Assembly (NCBI GenBank): GCA_001931905.2
Contig: MSJI02000696.1
Coordinates: 1-37,623, forward strand
DNA: 37,623 nucleotides
Direction of reading: 5' to 3'
Origin: Cladosporium sp. IMV 00045
Lineage: Eukaryota > Ascomycota > Dothideomycetes > Cladosporiales > Cladosporiaceae
Part shown: positions 1 through 14,413 of the stretch, piece by piece
How the letters are laid out: the number at the start of each line of letters is the position of its first letter
Numbering within the stretch: the first letter of the stretch is position 1
Position numbers and translations under genes: made by a program
Notes under the pieces: generated by a model
The model's database searches: none
Told to the model about the DNA's origin: nothing
Seen by the model: only the letters and a program-made list of their open reading frames with translations

Positions 1-39
1 AAAAAAAAAAACCAAACTTGAACAATTCCCTATGAAATC

Positions 40-1876
40 TCAATGTAGCCCACTCTCCCCCGTCTCAGCCATATGCTTCTGACAAGCGGCCATCATCCTC
101 GCCTGCTCCGCCACTTCCTGCAGCCGATTCAGCACCACGCCATTCCCCGCCTTGAACCCGTGAATCAAATACTCAATCTCCGTCTCTGCGCAAAACCCCC
201 GCACCAGCACCTGCAGAGCGCGCAGATTGTGCCTCGGCACGCGCGGGAACAGATGGTGCACGACCTGGAATTGCAGCCCGCCGTGCACGAAATCCAACCA
301 CGCCGGGCACGAAACGTCCATGGTGGTGCGCAGCTGGCGCTGAGCGAAGGATTCTCCCGGGCCCAGGTCGGACGTGCTCGTGCCCCAGTGCGACAGCGTG
401 ATTTGTACGTGCAGCGGCATGGTTATCAGGTGGCTGGTTAGGAGGAAGAGAGCGCGGGAGGTCCAGGTGGGGATGCTGCTGTACAGCAGCACGTAGAAGT
501 AGAGTACGAAGTAGATGGCGATGCAGGCGATTTCGGTAGGGCGGGTCCACCAGGTTTTGCCCTTTGTGTGAGAGCGTGGCGAGAGCAGGTAGCCCCAGGA
601 GAGGAGGTAGAGGTTGAAGCGCGCGATGGCCATGACGGGGTAGTAGGTGTGTTTTTGGATTCGAACGGCGACGGCCGCGACGGCGTCGTAGAGGAATTCG
701 AACCCCGGGTAGTAGGTCGATTTCATGTTTTGCAGGAAGGCGGGGGCGGTGGCGAAGAGGGGGATGTTTTGGATGTCCGGGTCGTGTTCCTGTTGGGTTG
801 CATGTTAGTTTGATGGGTTCCATTCGATGCGGCTTCTCTGGTCTAGTACGCACCGGAGCATTTGTCACCAAATGGTGGACGTTATGACTACTTTTCCACC
901 ATCCGATTGACAGACCGCAGCACAGATCCGCGATGAAGATGCCAATCAAAGTGTCTGCTGTGATGTTTCTGGTAATTCCACGGTGACCCGCGTCGTGCGC
1001 GGTGAACATGATCTGATGCCAGAAGAGGCCGAGGAAGCATGCTGAGACGAAATACCAGCCTTTGTTCAAGGTGAATATGAACAGTGCGAACAGCGTCGCG
1101 TATCGTGTCATCTCCTTGCCGTACTCGATGAAACGACATTCGTAGAAACCTTCGTCCTTGACACGCTGGTGCAGTGCTTGGAACTTCAGCGCGATATCAC
1201 GCTGTGTGTCGGCATCCAGCGAAGGGTACTTTGCGATGTCAACGTCGATCTCGTGCTGTACTGTGTCCTCGATGTATGCAGCCGGAGTGCGTGTCTCCTC
1301 GCAGGGTGGAAGTGTAGACGACACATCGACCGCGCTATCGATGCGCTCGATCGCGTTTGCTTTGCTGTACTTGAGACGTCGGTAGGGGAGCGTCTTGTCG
1401 GGGCAGTCGACGCTGCTGATATCTGATGCAGTATCGCACTCAATGCCGGAATCTTGCTTGTCGCTTTCTGAAATGATCGAAGCATCGTCGGACGCCATCT
1501 CCTCTTCCTCATCTACTTTCACTTGGTATGATCCACCCTGGATCGGAGGTGTGAGGTTTTCCCATCGTCCTAGAATTTTCCCGATGCTGTATCGTTTCAA
1601 GGTCATGAGGGTTGCTTGTGTGTGCATGCTAAAGTAAATGCGTCGTTAGCGAGCCACATCGATCAATGTCACATGCAGACTGGAATGAACGTACGCATCG
1701 ATTTCGTCAGTTGCGTCTCTACCGATCATGTGATCGAGAACGAGTCTGCCACCTGGATGTCTCTCTTTCCAGCCATTGCTGACCCTCAAGACGTTGTTCT
1801 GGAAGATGATGATTGTCTGTCCCTCAGCGATCAGGTTCTCGATTTCTCGTTTCGTGAATATGCGGTTGTTTGCCAT
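40..1876 (-). CDS. Delta-8 sphingolipid desaturase with N-terminal cytochrome b5 domain
   Basis: Membrane enzyme of the ER that introduces the delta-8 double bond into the sphingoid base of fungal glucosylceramide (family knowledge). Proposed exons are 1876-1695, 1628-854 and 789-40, giving 568 aa. The cytochrome b5 domain has HPGG at residues 40-43. Splicing at 1629-1694 places the second heme-ligand candidate, His63, in a DAMH context, which supports this junction. The three desaturase His boxes are HDAGH (272-276), HNVHH (309-313) and QVVHH (494-498). Splicing at 790-853 makes the reading continuous from TNAP into EHDPDIQ. A Ser/Asp/Glu-rich linker, roughly residues 95-190, separates the two domains. 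I chose the ATG at 1876 (AAAATGGC context) because the protein there begins directly with the b5 fold; an in-frame start at 1948 would add 24 residues. Confidence 0.93.
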
Positions 1877-1937
1877 TTTTGTGTCGAATGAGGCGAAGAC
1901 GGGTGTAGTGTGTGAACGAAGAGAGAACAAAGTAAAG

Positions 1938-1961
1938 TTTGCATTCACTGAATTGCATTCA
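1938..1961 (-). repeat. Direct repeat upstream of the desaturase
   Basis: The 10-mer TTGCATTCAC (plus strand) occurs at 1938-1947 and again at 1952-1961, a period of 14 bp. It lies 62-85 bp upstream of the chosen desaturase ATG. It could be a paired regulator site or 5' UTR sequence. No factor is assigned. Confidence 0.4.
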
Positions 1962-4018
1962 CCGAACGATCAGGTGATGCTCGGGAGATAAAACCAACAA
2001 ACGGGGACGATCGACTTTCGCCCTTTCTTGAGAAGGGGGGGACCACCTACTCCTACCTCTTCTACATTCGTATACTCCACATCATGGCGGGCGCAGCATC
2101 CCCCATAAATTGATCTCCCTTGCTGCGGGTAGAGAGATCAAACGCGGCTTGCAGAGAGAGAATGCCCACGACGCCGCACGGCCTGTAATGAGCCTCGTTG
2201 GTCGTGATAAGGTAGTGCTTGGATCTACTCTCGCTACCAACCCGCAAGAGCATCGTGCCTGCATATAGAAGCCAGGATTAGGTCGATCTCCAAGGAACAT
2301 TGGCAGGCGCCAGTTCTGGCCGAGGCCTTTGAGGCCATTATTTTCATCTTAGCGAGCGACCAAGGATATCTCTAGTACTGCACACTCGCATCTCCTCAAG
2401 CACGTGGGGCAAGCGCCATATCAAGGGTCTCAGCGTGGCAAGGCTGGCCGCTTTTCCTGTCTGTATCATGAACCGGTGCGGGCTCTAGAGGCTTGGAAGC
2501 GTATGGCGTGTGTTAGGAGACGTATGGCATACGGCGTAGCGCCGCGCGTTCGCAATAACCCGAGGTGGAAGGTGCGGTGACGAGAGCTCAACGAGGGCAT
2601 CGTGGTGGAAAAAAGAATTCTGCAGCCTAGCCGTGCGCCTCCTTTGCAAGGAGATTGGATTCCAGTCGCGTATCATCGCTGCGCTACCACTTGTACGGGA
2701 CGTGCCTGGTTGAAACGATCTCACGACGTCTAGAAACGTTGCGAAAAGAGAGGGTCTCGATGCCAAGCGCCATGTGACGACCGATTATTTCGTAGACAAC
2801 AGGGCTAGTGCGCTTTTAGCGCATCTTTAGTCCTTGCTATGCTCCATAAAACGGGAGACCCTGGCGTGGAGCGTCGAAGGATATTCCAGGAAACAGCAGA
2901 TGGTTCTACGGCCTGTGATGCTCGTTCTCGCTTACCTTGGTCTTCTAATTGCTTTTGGTATGCCTCGGTACACTGGTCGACAATGCGCGAACTATTGACC
3001 GCCTGGCGATAACACCCAACTGCTTTCCCATGGACACGAAGACAGAGGTCAACAAAACGCCACTGGCGAATTGTTCCTCATTTGCCAAATCCCGGCGGCG
3101 ATGCCTTCGTGCAGCCACGCGGCGGGCTATGGGCCGGCTACGTCTTCTTTTGGACCAAGTCCGAGTGTTTTCTTCTTCGCTCGACCTGGGCTCCTCTGCA
3201 GTAGCCAAGTAGTTTCGCGACGACTTTCTTGCGGTTCTTCTGCTCTGCATGTATGCCGTGCATCGACGACCGCAGTAGCCGCTGTCCCCTGCACTATCTG
3301 AACATCAGGAGTGTTTGCGTGCCCGCAGGACTTCTACTTTTCCGCCGCTTGCGGCCTGCCAGAAATAGTAAAGGCGGATTACACCCTTACGGTCATGGTG
3401 TCTCGGTTCAGTTGACTACCTTGCTGTCAAAGGGGAAGACAACGCTGCCTCAAAGACTGCCTCTACGCACCTCGCAATCTCCAAAGTCACGAAGGGTCCA
3501 CGAGAGGGCAGATCGATTGGCTCTCGGTCACACGTCTCGGTCACACCTTCGGGCGTCCAGCATAGTCAGTGACGAAAATCAAGCAATCGCTTGAACTAGC
3601 TTTAGAAAATGGTGATTTTCATGCATGTATCAACAGTTGCAGAGTATTACGAGAAGGCTCGTCCCATCGATAGACTAAGACAATATCTTATGCCGGCATG
3701 AACACGCACAGCGACCTGGCTATCTCGCCTTCAAGCCAAGTTCTGATGCTAATACCAACGCCTCTCGCCAGGTTTGCGATGATGTTGCCCTTGAGATGAT
3801 CAATTCGATAAGATATCGCTGACCTCTTGCCCAGGACGCGCGCTTCTCCGTGATGTTATGCTAGTATCATCAACTCCAGCGCATCTATTGGCGCGAGCTT
3901 CCCGAGAGATTCATTCGTCCGGATTGTGAGAAGCGAGGATCAGGTGAGAAAATGGTGTTTGATGACATGTCAGTCTTCAAAATCATTCGTTGGCTACGTG
4001 CAGTGGCCACATCGTTCG
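1962..4018. other. Intergenic, no supported gene
   Basis: About 2 kb between the desaturase 5' end and the MFSD1-like transporter 3' end. Short open frames occur on both strands (for example 2485-2766 minus and 3229-3594 plus), but none has a recognisable domain, a convincing start context or splice-linked partners. Composition is not RIP-like, since CA and TG are common. It presumably holds the desaturase promoter and the transporter 3' UTR. Confidence 0.6.
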
Positions 4019-5629
4019 TCACTTGTTGTTGTTGGTTGCAACACCCCAAAAATATGCCGTCCACGAACCAGCCATGAGGAATGCCATTGCGAAGAATGGC
4101 AAGTACCCTCCTTTGACTACTCCACCAGCTTTCTCCACCTCTTCCTTCTTCTGGTTGATCAAGTCGCTCTTTCGCATACGTTGCTTCTTTGTCCATTGCA
4201 ACTTGGCAACGTCGATCGAAAAGAAACTCGCCACGACCAGCACAACGGACACCAGGACGGCACCGGAAGCCAAGAAGACATAGACAATAACCACACGATC
4301 GTAGGAGTTGTTGTCGCGATCTTGGATCACGCCTGTCACAATTCTGACAATGATGTTCATCGAATTGTTGACGGCAATCTTGATGGCGTATCCAAAACCA
4401 AACACGTCTTGGTACCAGATGGTGTTGCGAATGCCGTCGATGACAGTGGTTGCACCAAGACTTGATGCAAATGCAAAGACGCCGAAACTCCCTGCTGTGC
4501 CTGAGGCTGTAGGGCCGAATGCAGCAAGGATCATTGCTACGAAGATGCCGGTGCCGCAAACAGCCAGCACAGTGACACGATTCCCAAGCAGGTCGATGAA
4601 GACACCGAGGCAAGGAACCAGGAAGAAGCCCAAATACTGCGAGGCAGCAGAATACCAGCCAGCAGTTATGCTGTCGACGTTGAAGCGTTGCTCGGCCAGC
4701 TCAGTGGCATTCTGGGAGAAGACGATGGCAGTCGATGTCTGGAAGACCGAAAATCCAATCACACCCCAATATGCCCAAGGAAGTTGGAACATCTTTCGGA
4801 ACTCGAACTTGCGGTTCTTCTCTGTCAGGACTTCGCCGGTCGCTGGGTCTTTGCACTCTCCATAATGGCGTTCTGTCCAGCGCTGGAAGAGGAAGAAGAC
4901 GAGAGTGGCAAGGTTGGTGAACAGGTTGACGAACACCGCCGCCCAGTAAACCCACATGAAATCGCCGCTTTTCTTCGCGATGATGTTCGCGGTAGATTTG
5001 CCGATGAACGCGCCGATCCTCCCGATGCCCAGTTCCAGCCCGAGTGTCGACGCGAATCCATTCGACGGCGCGAACCACGAGCTGAACACCTTGTATTGGG
5101 CGACCTGAGTTGCAATGTCGCCGAGGGATTGCACTATCACTCCAGCAATCATGAAATTGTAGCTTCGTACAGTTGTCGCCGCCGCAATAAGGATAGCACC
5201 GATGCTGTAGATGATGTTGCCGTAAAGCATGGCGCCGGCTCCACCGATGCGATCGGTGACAGATCCGGCGAAGAGGATGAGAACGGTGGTCATGAAGTCC
5301 GATGATGCTTCAAGGGCAGCATATCGTGTGTTGTCGATGTTCAATTCCTGGCATTGTGGGTTAGCAGGACTGATCTATCGACGTATTTGATCAGAAAGAA
5401 CTACCTTCTTCAGAGTCGACTTCATCGCACCTGTGACACCACTGCTCCAGTGTGCTCCAAAACCGATCGCCGAGACGAGCAACACGGCGATGACCTTCAG
5501 TCGCAACGGGATATGATCGGCGCCATTGCCTGACGGAGGCGCAGAACCATCATCAGAAACGACAACGACTGCTCCTTCGCCGTCATGCTTGAAATCATCT
5601 CTGGCAACCTCTTGAGCCGTCGACGACAT
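4019..5629 (-). CDS. MFS transporter, MFSD1-like
   Basis: Polytopic membrane transporter of the major facilitator superfamily. Exons are 5629-5405 and 5347-4019 (57-bp intron), giving 517 aa. Residues 1-45 are hydrophilic and acidic. The first membrane segment contains GFGAHWSSGVTGAMKSTLKK and runs across the splice into ELNIDNTRYAALEASSDF, an arrangement I associate with MFSD1-type proteins. Repeated hydrophobic segments follow, with a charged central loop (RWTERHYGECKDPATGE) between the two halves and a last membrane segment close to the C-terminus. Substrate is unknown; animal MFSD1 is a lysosomal transporter, so a vacuolar location is an inference. The neighbouring genes, also on this strand, are a monooxygenase and a desaturase. 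Confidence 0.85.
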
Positions 5630-6192
5630 GGTGGTGAATGCAATGTAAAGCCCTATGCCAAGTACGAAGAGAAGATCTGATCTGATAAGAAGCGATCAGA
5701 CGGGAGCCATGACTTCTTGTACCACCACTCGCCGGTACCGCTCAAAGTTAGGTTTCTCATCCAACGCGAAGGCCATAGCGCTGTTACCATCAGGGACAAC
5801 GCTTCTCGTAAGAGAGGCTCCGTTGAGATGCTCGCTTATCAGATTTTGCGATTATCCCGAAATCTCCCCGACGCCAGCCCGGGATTCTCCGTATTCAATC
5901 TCTAGCAGCCAGCAAGGAACATACTACTCATTCGTCCAACTTACGATTACAGCAACGCGTCGATTTCACGCAAAATGGAGGAGCCCGGAGACGGAGCGAT
6001 ATTGGGCGCTAGCAACGCGACAAGGATCTGTGCCTGTCGCATGATCATCTGACATAGTTGGCTCGACGACACACTAAGCTCTGATAGGCAAGTACAACGC
6101 ATAGCGACGACCCACAATGCCTGTTCGGTGGTTTAACAAATCTTGATTTCATGATATATACAGCGGGACGGAGTAGTCACAAAATTTTCGCT
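5630..6192. other. Intergenic: transporter promoter and monooxygenase 3' region
   Basis: This 563-bp stretch lies between two minus-strand genes. Near the transporter start it has a TGATAAG motif inside an inverted repeat (listed separately). No coding sequence is supported: the open frame at 5655-6044 plus has no recognisable features. Confidence 0.6.
5676..5700. promoter_or_regulatory. Inverted repeat enclosing a GATA-factor type motif
   Basis: TCTGATC (5676-5682) and its reverse complement GATCAGA (5694-5700) flank TGATAAG at 5683-5689. The centre is about 60 bp upstream of the transporter ATG at 5629. HGATAR is the general core recognised by fungal GATA factors in nitrogen, iron or light regulation. 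Function here is inferred only from position and motif. Confidence 0.35.
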
Positions 6193-8985
<2,793 letters not shown>

Positions 8986-10850
8986 TCAATTATGGGGGTA
9001 GGTGGTCTTGTCCAAAGTCCTTTCGTTGTGTTCAACGACCGGGCCTTGACTGACCTCAACAGTCTTCTCATCGTGGGCGCTTCCCCGGCGGACGGCATCA
9101 TCCACATCCTTTGCATCGATAGTGTCTGGCAACGTTCCGAGAGCGCGATCGCCAAACAAAAGGTCGATTTCTTCCAGAGACTTGCGAGAAGTTTCCTTGA
9201 AGAAGAACCAGATGGTTGGGATGGTCACCACGATATTGAAAGATGCAAAGATGAAGTAGTATTTCTGTTTGCTGTGTCAGCCTGAAGAAGAAAAGAAACG
9301 CCAGATCGTGATTAAGGAGACTCACCCAGGTAATCTCGCCGAGTGCGATGGGAGAGACTTGGGCAAACAAGGTCGAGACAAGCCAGTTTCCAATACCAGT
9401 CGCAAAGGCACATCCCCGACCTCTAATCTGCATAGGCATGATCTCACTCATGTATACCCAGGAAATTGGACCGAACGAAAGACTGAAGATGACTGAAACC
9501 AGGAATAGGAAGAATACACCGCCGATTGAGTAGCCCTGACGAGAACCGTCAGGGTTGGCCGCATTCAGTCCAGCCTCTGCGAATAAAGCAAGGGTGATGC
9601 CGAAGGCACCAATGAGAAGAGGCTTCTTGCGACCAACGCGGTCAAGAACGAAGAAGATGAAGATGGCGTTGGCTATGGGTCCGACGCAGTTGTAGATTCC
9701 AGCGACAAGGACAGCTCGGTGGCCGACGATTCCCAAGGCGTTGTACATTGTGGTTTGGTAGTAGCCGATAACGTCTGCACAGGCCTGTGTTAGCGCTTTC
9801 ATGTTGATGCCACACTTGCAAACTTGGAGACCTACTGATTCCGGTAAGTTGAGTGAAGACCTGGACAAGTGTCCCAAGTAACAAGCGCTTCCTCCATTGA
9901 GGCACCTTGAACATGACACTCCATCCGGGTGCTGTGATGGCCTTCTCTGCAGAAAGGGTTGCCCGGATCTCGTTATACTCTGTTTGAATCCAGTCTTCAT
10001 TTGAACCGTTGTAGTGTAACTTTCGCAGAATCTTCATGCCTTCGTCGTCGCGGTCCTTCTCAATGAGGTAGCGGGGGCTCTCCGGAAGCCAGATCAATCC
10101 GACGAGAAGCAGTGCCGAAGGAATGATCTGGAAAGCCAGGGGAAAGCGCCATTGGAAAGAACTCGCATCCGAAGTATGCCTTGATCCGTATCCGACCCAG
10201 GTGGAGACAATGAAGCCTATGCCAATCATCTGCTGCGTAAGACCGACAATCAAGCCTCTGATGCGTGGATGGGCACACTCGGCCTGATAGACTGGGACAG
10301 ACATGCTCATCAGACCGACAGCCCAGCCAGAGATGATTCTGCCGACTAGAATCATGGCAAGATTCATGGCAGCACATTGGAGGATGCCGCCAACGGTGGC
10401 GATGGCAGCACCTATTTGGACGGTTTTCTTCCTGCCGTATCTGTCCATGGTAAGTCCGCCCTAGAACAAGAGAAAACACGGTCAGTCTTCGCCTTTTGTC
10501 CGAAGGATGATACCAAGCCATTCAAGCTTACCATCAGAGAGCCGAAGACTGCGCCTCCGGAGAATGTGGAATTGATGGCCCCTATGATAGCAGAGGTCTT
10601 CGTGGTGTTGAAGAAGTCGAGGAAATTTGGAGAGTCAATCACTAAATCATAGTCAGCACGTTTGAAATGTGTCTATTGCACGAGCGTAAGACTGGCATAC
10701 CATCGGTCATAACTCCACTGTCATATCCGAATAGGAAGGACCTGAATGGGGAGCGTCAGCATGGATTTCCATCATCGATCATCACCAATACGGTAGTACT
10801 CACCCTGTCGCCGCAAATAGCGCGAGCAGGACATTGTAGAAGGCGCCCAT
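8986..10850 (-). CDS. MFS sugar transporter (hexose-type permease)
   Basis: Plasma-membrane sugar-porter family protein of 516 aa. Exons are 10850-10804, 10741-10701, 10641-10532, 10460-9836, 9774-9326 and 9264-8986; the introns are 59-71 bp. Joining the first two exons gives ATGSFLFGYDSGVMTD, the expected first-helix signature. Other family marks are MDRYGRKK (loop 2-3), GRIISGWAVG, PESPRYL before the central loop, LTGINVIGYYQTT across the 9775-9835 intron (the helix 7 region), DRVGRKKPLL, and a cytosolic tail after FFKETSRKSLEEIDLLF. Two very short 5' exons (47 and 41 nt) carry the N-terminus. The exact sugar cannot be read from sequence. Its promoter region is shared head to head with the nuclease gene at 12237. 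Confidence 0.93.
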
Positions 10851-12236
10851 ATCCTTGCGTCTTGGTAGAAACAAGCGATGCGTTCGCGAGTCCAAGATTG
10901 ATTTTGGCCAGTCAGTGTCGGACGGCTGGATAGCAATCCCTGAGATGTGCGAAGGATCCGATGATTCCAACCAAGAAGGCCTTCGTGTAGAAAGCTTGGG
11001 TCGATGCGGTAGTAATGTACCCTCTCTCGCCTCTGAACTGCGAGCTCCAGTGGCTATGTGTGCGCCCGCCACCCGAGGAGCAAGCAGCCGGCTAATATAT
11101 TGGAACTCTGGCTATTTCACATAAGCTGCAGCCCACCGCCTGGCGAGGCTTGGAAACAGTTGCATTGTTTGGACGGGATGATGGACAAGGCTGCGAGGAG
11201 GATGTGCAGCAAACAAGAACAAGATTCCACCAATGTCACTTCGACGAATCTTCCAAGCGAAGCGGGCTGCACCTGACCAGGCCAGCCCTAAATGCAAGCG
11301 AAATGCGATGGTGCATAGGAAAAATGATCCCACGAGTGTGCTGGTTGCGAAGGATTGTCAGAATGGCGAGACCGGCTCTTGCGGAGGACGGCGCTATGCG
11401 ACAGCTCAATTTATGGCACCGCTCATCGTGATATAGGATTCCCGGTGCGATGGCCGTGGCGAAGATGGTGAGAATGAAGATCGACGCTCCAGATTCTCTG
11501 CCTCCTGTGCTTCCTTCCTTCTTGCCACCCCACTTCCCCACGTGTGGCTAGGGGCTAGCAGAAGTTGTGCGTTATCCGTGCATTTGTGTAATTGTGACCA
11601 AGACTGCACTTCGAGATGTCTGCCACCTAGGAATGTCTTCATAGCCCAGTGAAACAGCCCATGTAAGTAGTCTATATGATCGCAGGGTTCCAAATGGCAC
11701 GATATCAGCCTTGCAAGACCTGTGACTGCCTCCAGAGCATTTCGGCCATCGAAGCAAGACCTCATCCTGTAGTTAGAGAGCTAAGTCATTTTCCAGTACT
11801 TTTCCCACTCATATGTGCTTCATGGGACCGACGACTGGGAAGGTTGTCTTCTTTGACCGGAAAGTTCGGGTACTGCCATTGTTCGTAGTCCTCGAAACAT
11901 TGGGGTGAGTCTCCCAACAAGACCTGCAAAATTTATCCACCTGCAATCGTCAAGGAATGGATTCTCTGTGAGGATAGACGACATTCGAACGTCCAGTCGT
12001 GATTACGCGGAGATTCATCACTCATTCACACTGGCCTTGGTGGTACTTTGGCTTGGTTCGACAACCCTGCTCTCTGACAGCGTCTACGCCGAAGGAATTC
12101 ACTCTCGCGGTCGCGAGAACTCATTCACCACTGGAATTTTGGGGTTGAAATTTTACACAAGCCCAACCAAATCGCCTTCGCTTTTCATCGAGTCTTTCGT
12201 TCAAATTTCTGCAAGACAAGGGATTTAGTATTCACC
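10851..12236. other. Divergent intergenic region, no supported gene
   Basis: This 1.39-kb stretch lies between two divergently transcribed genes, the sugar transporter (minus) and the XPG-like nuclease (plus). Open frames such as 11406-11765 minus and 11905-12228 plus have no recognisable content. An inverted repeat at 12103-12118 is listed separately. Confidence 0.6.
12103..12118. promoter_or_regulatory. CG-rich palindrome upstream of the XPG-like nuclease
   Basis: TCTCGCG and CGCGAGA (7-bp arms) are separated by GT. The element is 119-134 bp upstream of the ATG at 12237. The shape suits a dimeric DNA-binding protein; no factor is assigned. Confidence 0.35.
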
Positions 12237-13923
12237 ATGGGTATTCAAGGGCTCACCCTTCGCCTGACGACTCGAGGACAATGGGTCACACTCCGGCAAG
12301 AGCCTGAAATCCAATCTGGTGGTCCTGAAACAGAAGATGCCCTGGAAGAGCCACTAATGGAGCATCAACAACGCGCCATGGCAACAATTATCGACGGACC
12401 AAGCTTGGCTTATCACATATGTGGTGGATATCGCGAGGACAATATCGCAGACGGTGAAGCGGAATTGAAGCCATCTTACAGCGACATTGGAGTTCGCACT
12501 ATTCAATTTCTGGAGGACTTGGAAGCTGTTGGGTTGCAGATGTAGGTACACTTTCACGCTCGGCGTTGAATCAATTCGCTAATCTCATCACAGTCATGCG
12601 GTGTTCTTCGATGGCGTGTTGCCACATACAAAGACTGAAACCAGAAAACAGCGGCTAGAGAGGACCATGAAGCAGCTTCAGTGTGAACAGCAAAACTCCA
12701 GCGTTGCATCAACGAAATTTTCCAAGCCTAGGCTACCGGAACCGCCATTCCTTGTACCCGCCGTGCTTGAGGCGATCAGGAAAAGCAGATTTGGCAAGCT
12801 GGTGACTGTTGTCCCAGGCGAAGCTGACAGCTTCTGTGCAGATGAGGCAATCGCTTACGAGTGCAGCACTGGCAAGATGGCAACTATCATCACCAACGAC
12901 TCGGATCTTCTTATCCACGCCAGCGGAAAGCGAACGCGTATCATGTTACTCAGCGGACTTACTCGCAAAAGCGAGCATTCCTTCCCCGTCAGCTTAGAAG
13001 CAAACATTTTCTTCCCGGCGCAGCTAGCAGCATCCGCTGGGGTAAGAAGCCTCGTCCCAGCTGCATACTTCATGAGCCTCGACAATCACCTCAGTTTTGA
13101 CGCAGCTTTGGCTAAGGCCAGAAAAACCGATGTCGAGAATGAGACCCGTTTCCTCAAATTTGAGAAAGAACTTCAGAAGCCAGACTATAGCGTCTCTGAG
13201 TTTACGACCCCTGTCACAGAAGTACTGCAGCGCATGGATCCGAGAATCGCTGAGTTGGCACATCAAATCATGCCTGGATTCCCGCGATCACCAAAGCAGC
13301 CCGCAAACATCTATCTCGTACCGCTGATTGAGGACGTCGGCAAATTCTCAGCGTGGATGTCCGGACAAGGAATCCGCGAAGTCGCTTACAGCATGATTAT
13401 CTCGGGCAGCCGCAATTGCCAATCCATTGCCGAACATACACGGCGTGGCACTTCCGTCTATGCTCGAGACTACAAGATGAAGACAAAGTGGAAGACGGAC
13501 TTGAGACACTACATCCAGATACTCTCAGGCGTACGAGATTACCTGCCGCAAAAGCAGGCCACTGCCGCACAACGATTCAATTACACAGCCATGTACTACG
13601 TGATCGCGTCGCTGGCGGATCGTGGTCACGTTCTCTCTCAAGATGAGGTCCTCAGGGTTCTCACCAAGGATCACCACTCCAGAGAGGAAATTCACGCCTC
13701 TGCTATGGCTCAAGCTGCGATGTATTCGTTCCGCATTTTCAAACAGCTGCTTGCCCTTGAGAAGGCTAGAAATGGCTTGGGTGAAGACCTTGTCGAGATG
13801 GAAGGCCTGCTTGAGGAGATGCCTCCACTTGCAGAGCTCTTTGAGAAGTCTGCGGTAGACACGAAGAAGTTTTGGGGAGGTTTGGCGGAGGGTCTTGTAA
13901 ACACGGTCGTTAAGGAGGACTGA
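12237..13923 (+). CDS. Asteroid-like XPG/FEN1-superfamily nuclease
   Basis: Member of the 5'-nuclease superfamily, most like Asteroid-type proteins with an XPG-I-like domain. Exons are 12237-12541 and 12594-13923 (52-bp intron), giving 544 aa. The protein starts MGIQGL, as FEN1 does, where the N-terminal Gly lies near the active site. Metal-binding acidic residues appear kept: D53 (IIDGPSLAYH), D108 (VFFDG, restored by splicing to GLQIHAVFFDG), E178 and D180 (PGEADSF), and D204 and D206 (TNDSDLL). The region after residue 210 is diverged from FEN1 and is probably the Asteroid-specific part. An active nuclease is inferred; target and pathway are unknown. The start has a good context (TCACCATGG). 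Confidence 0.85.
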
Positions 13924-14413
13924 AGAAGTGACAAGCGAGGCTACATACACAAGATAGAGATTTAAGGGGAGATCGCCGGAAGCTTTGGGACGGTGGAAGT
14001 GCTGCAAGTATCATCGAACCCGCCAAAACAATCTCACCTGTCCTCACGTCCACTTTTTTGAGATCAGTTCTAGATCTTTGTCGATTGTACGTGAAGCAAA
14101 GACGATCTTGACAGCGCTGGCTCAAGCTTTCGCGAAATCGGCCCTAGGCGCCTTCCCTGCGTCATCGGCTGTCTTCGCGACCGCATTTCATACAGTATTC
14201 ACATGCTCACTCTGCTGCCTTCTTCGTTGCCTCACCCGAATGAGTCTTGTGCTATACTGTGATTAATCAATACTCTTTCTTCACCCATACTGAAAACATG
14301 CGCTTTGAATGATGTAATACTCGGCCGACCTCGACATTCTCCGCGGCTAAACGATACAGTCGCACCTGGCTGGACGCACCTATTCGAACCCAAGGTTTCT
14401 GAGCATCGCAACG
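13924..14413. other. Intergenic between nuclease and RAD26-like gene
   Basis: A 490-bp region holding the nuclease 3' UTR and the RAD26-like promoter. I see no gene, tRNA or repeat in it. Confidence 0.6.

Noticed and set aside
3885..4613. 242-codon minus-strand Cys/His/Arg-rich frame
   Set aside because: It is an alternate frame of the MFSD1-like transporter, whose own frame has clear membrane segments.
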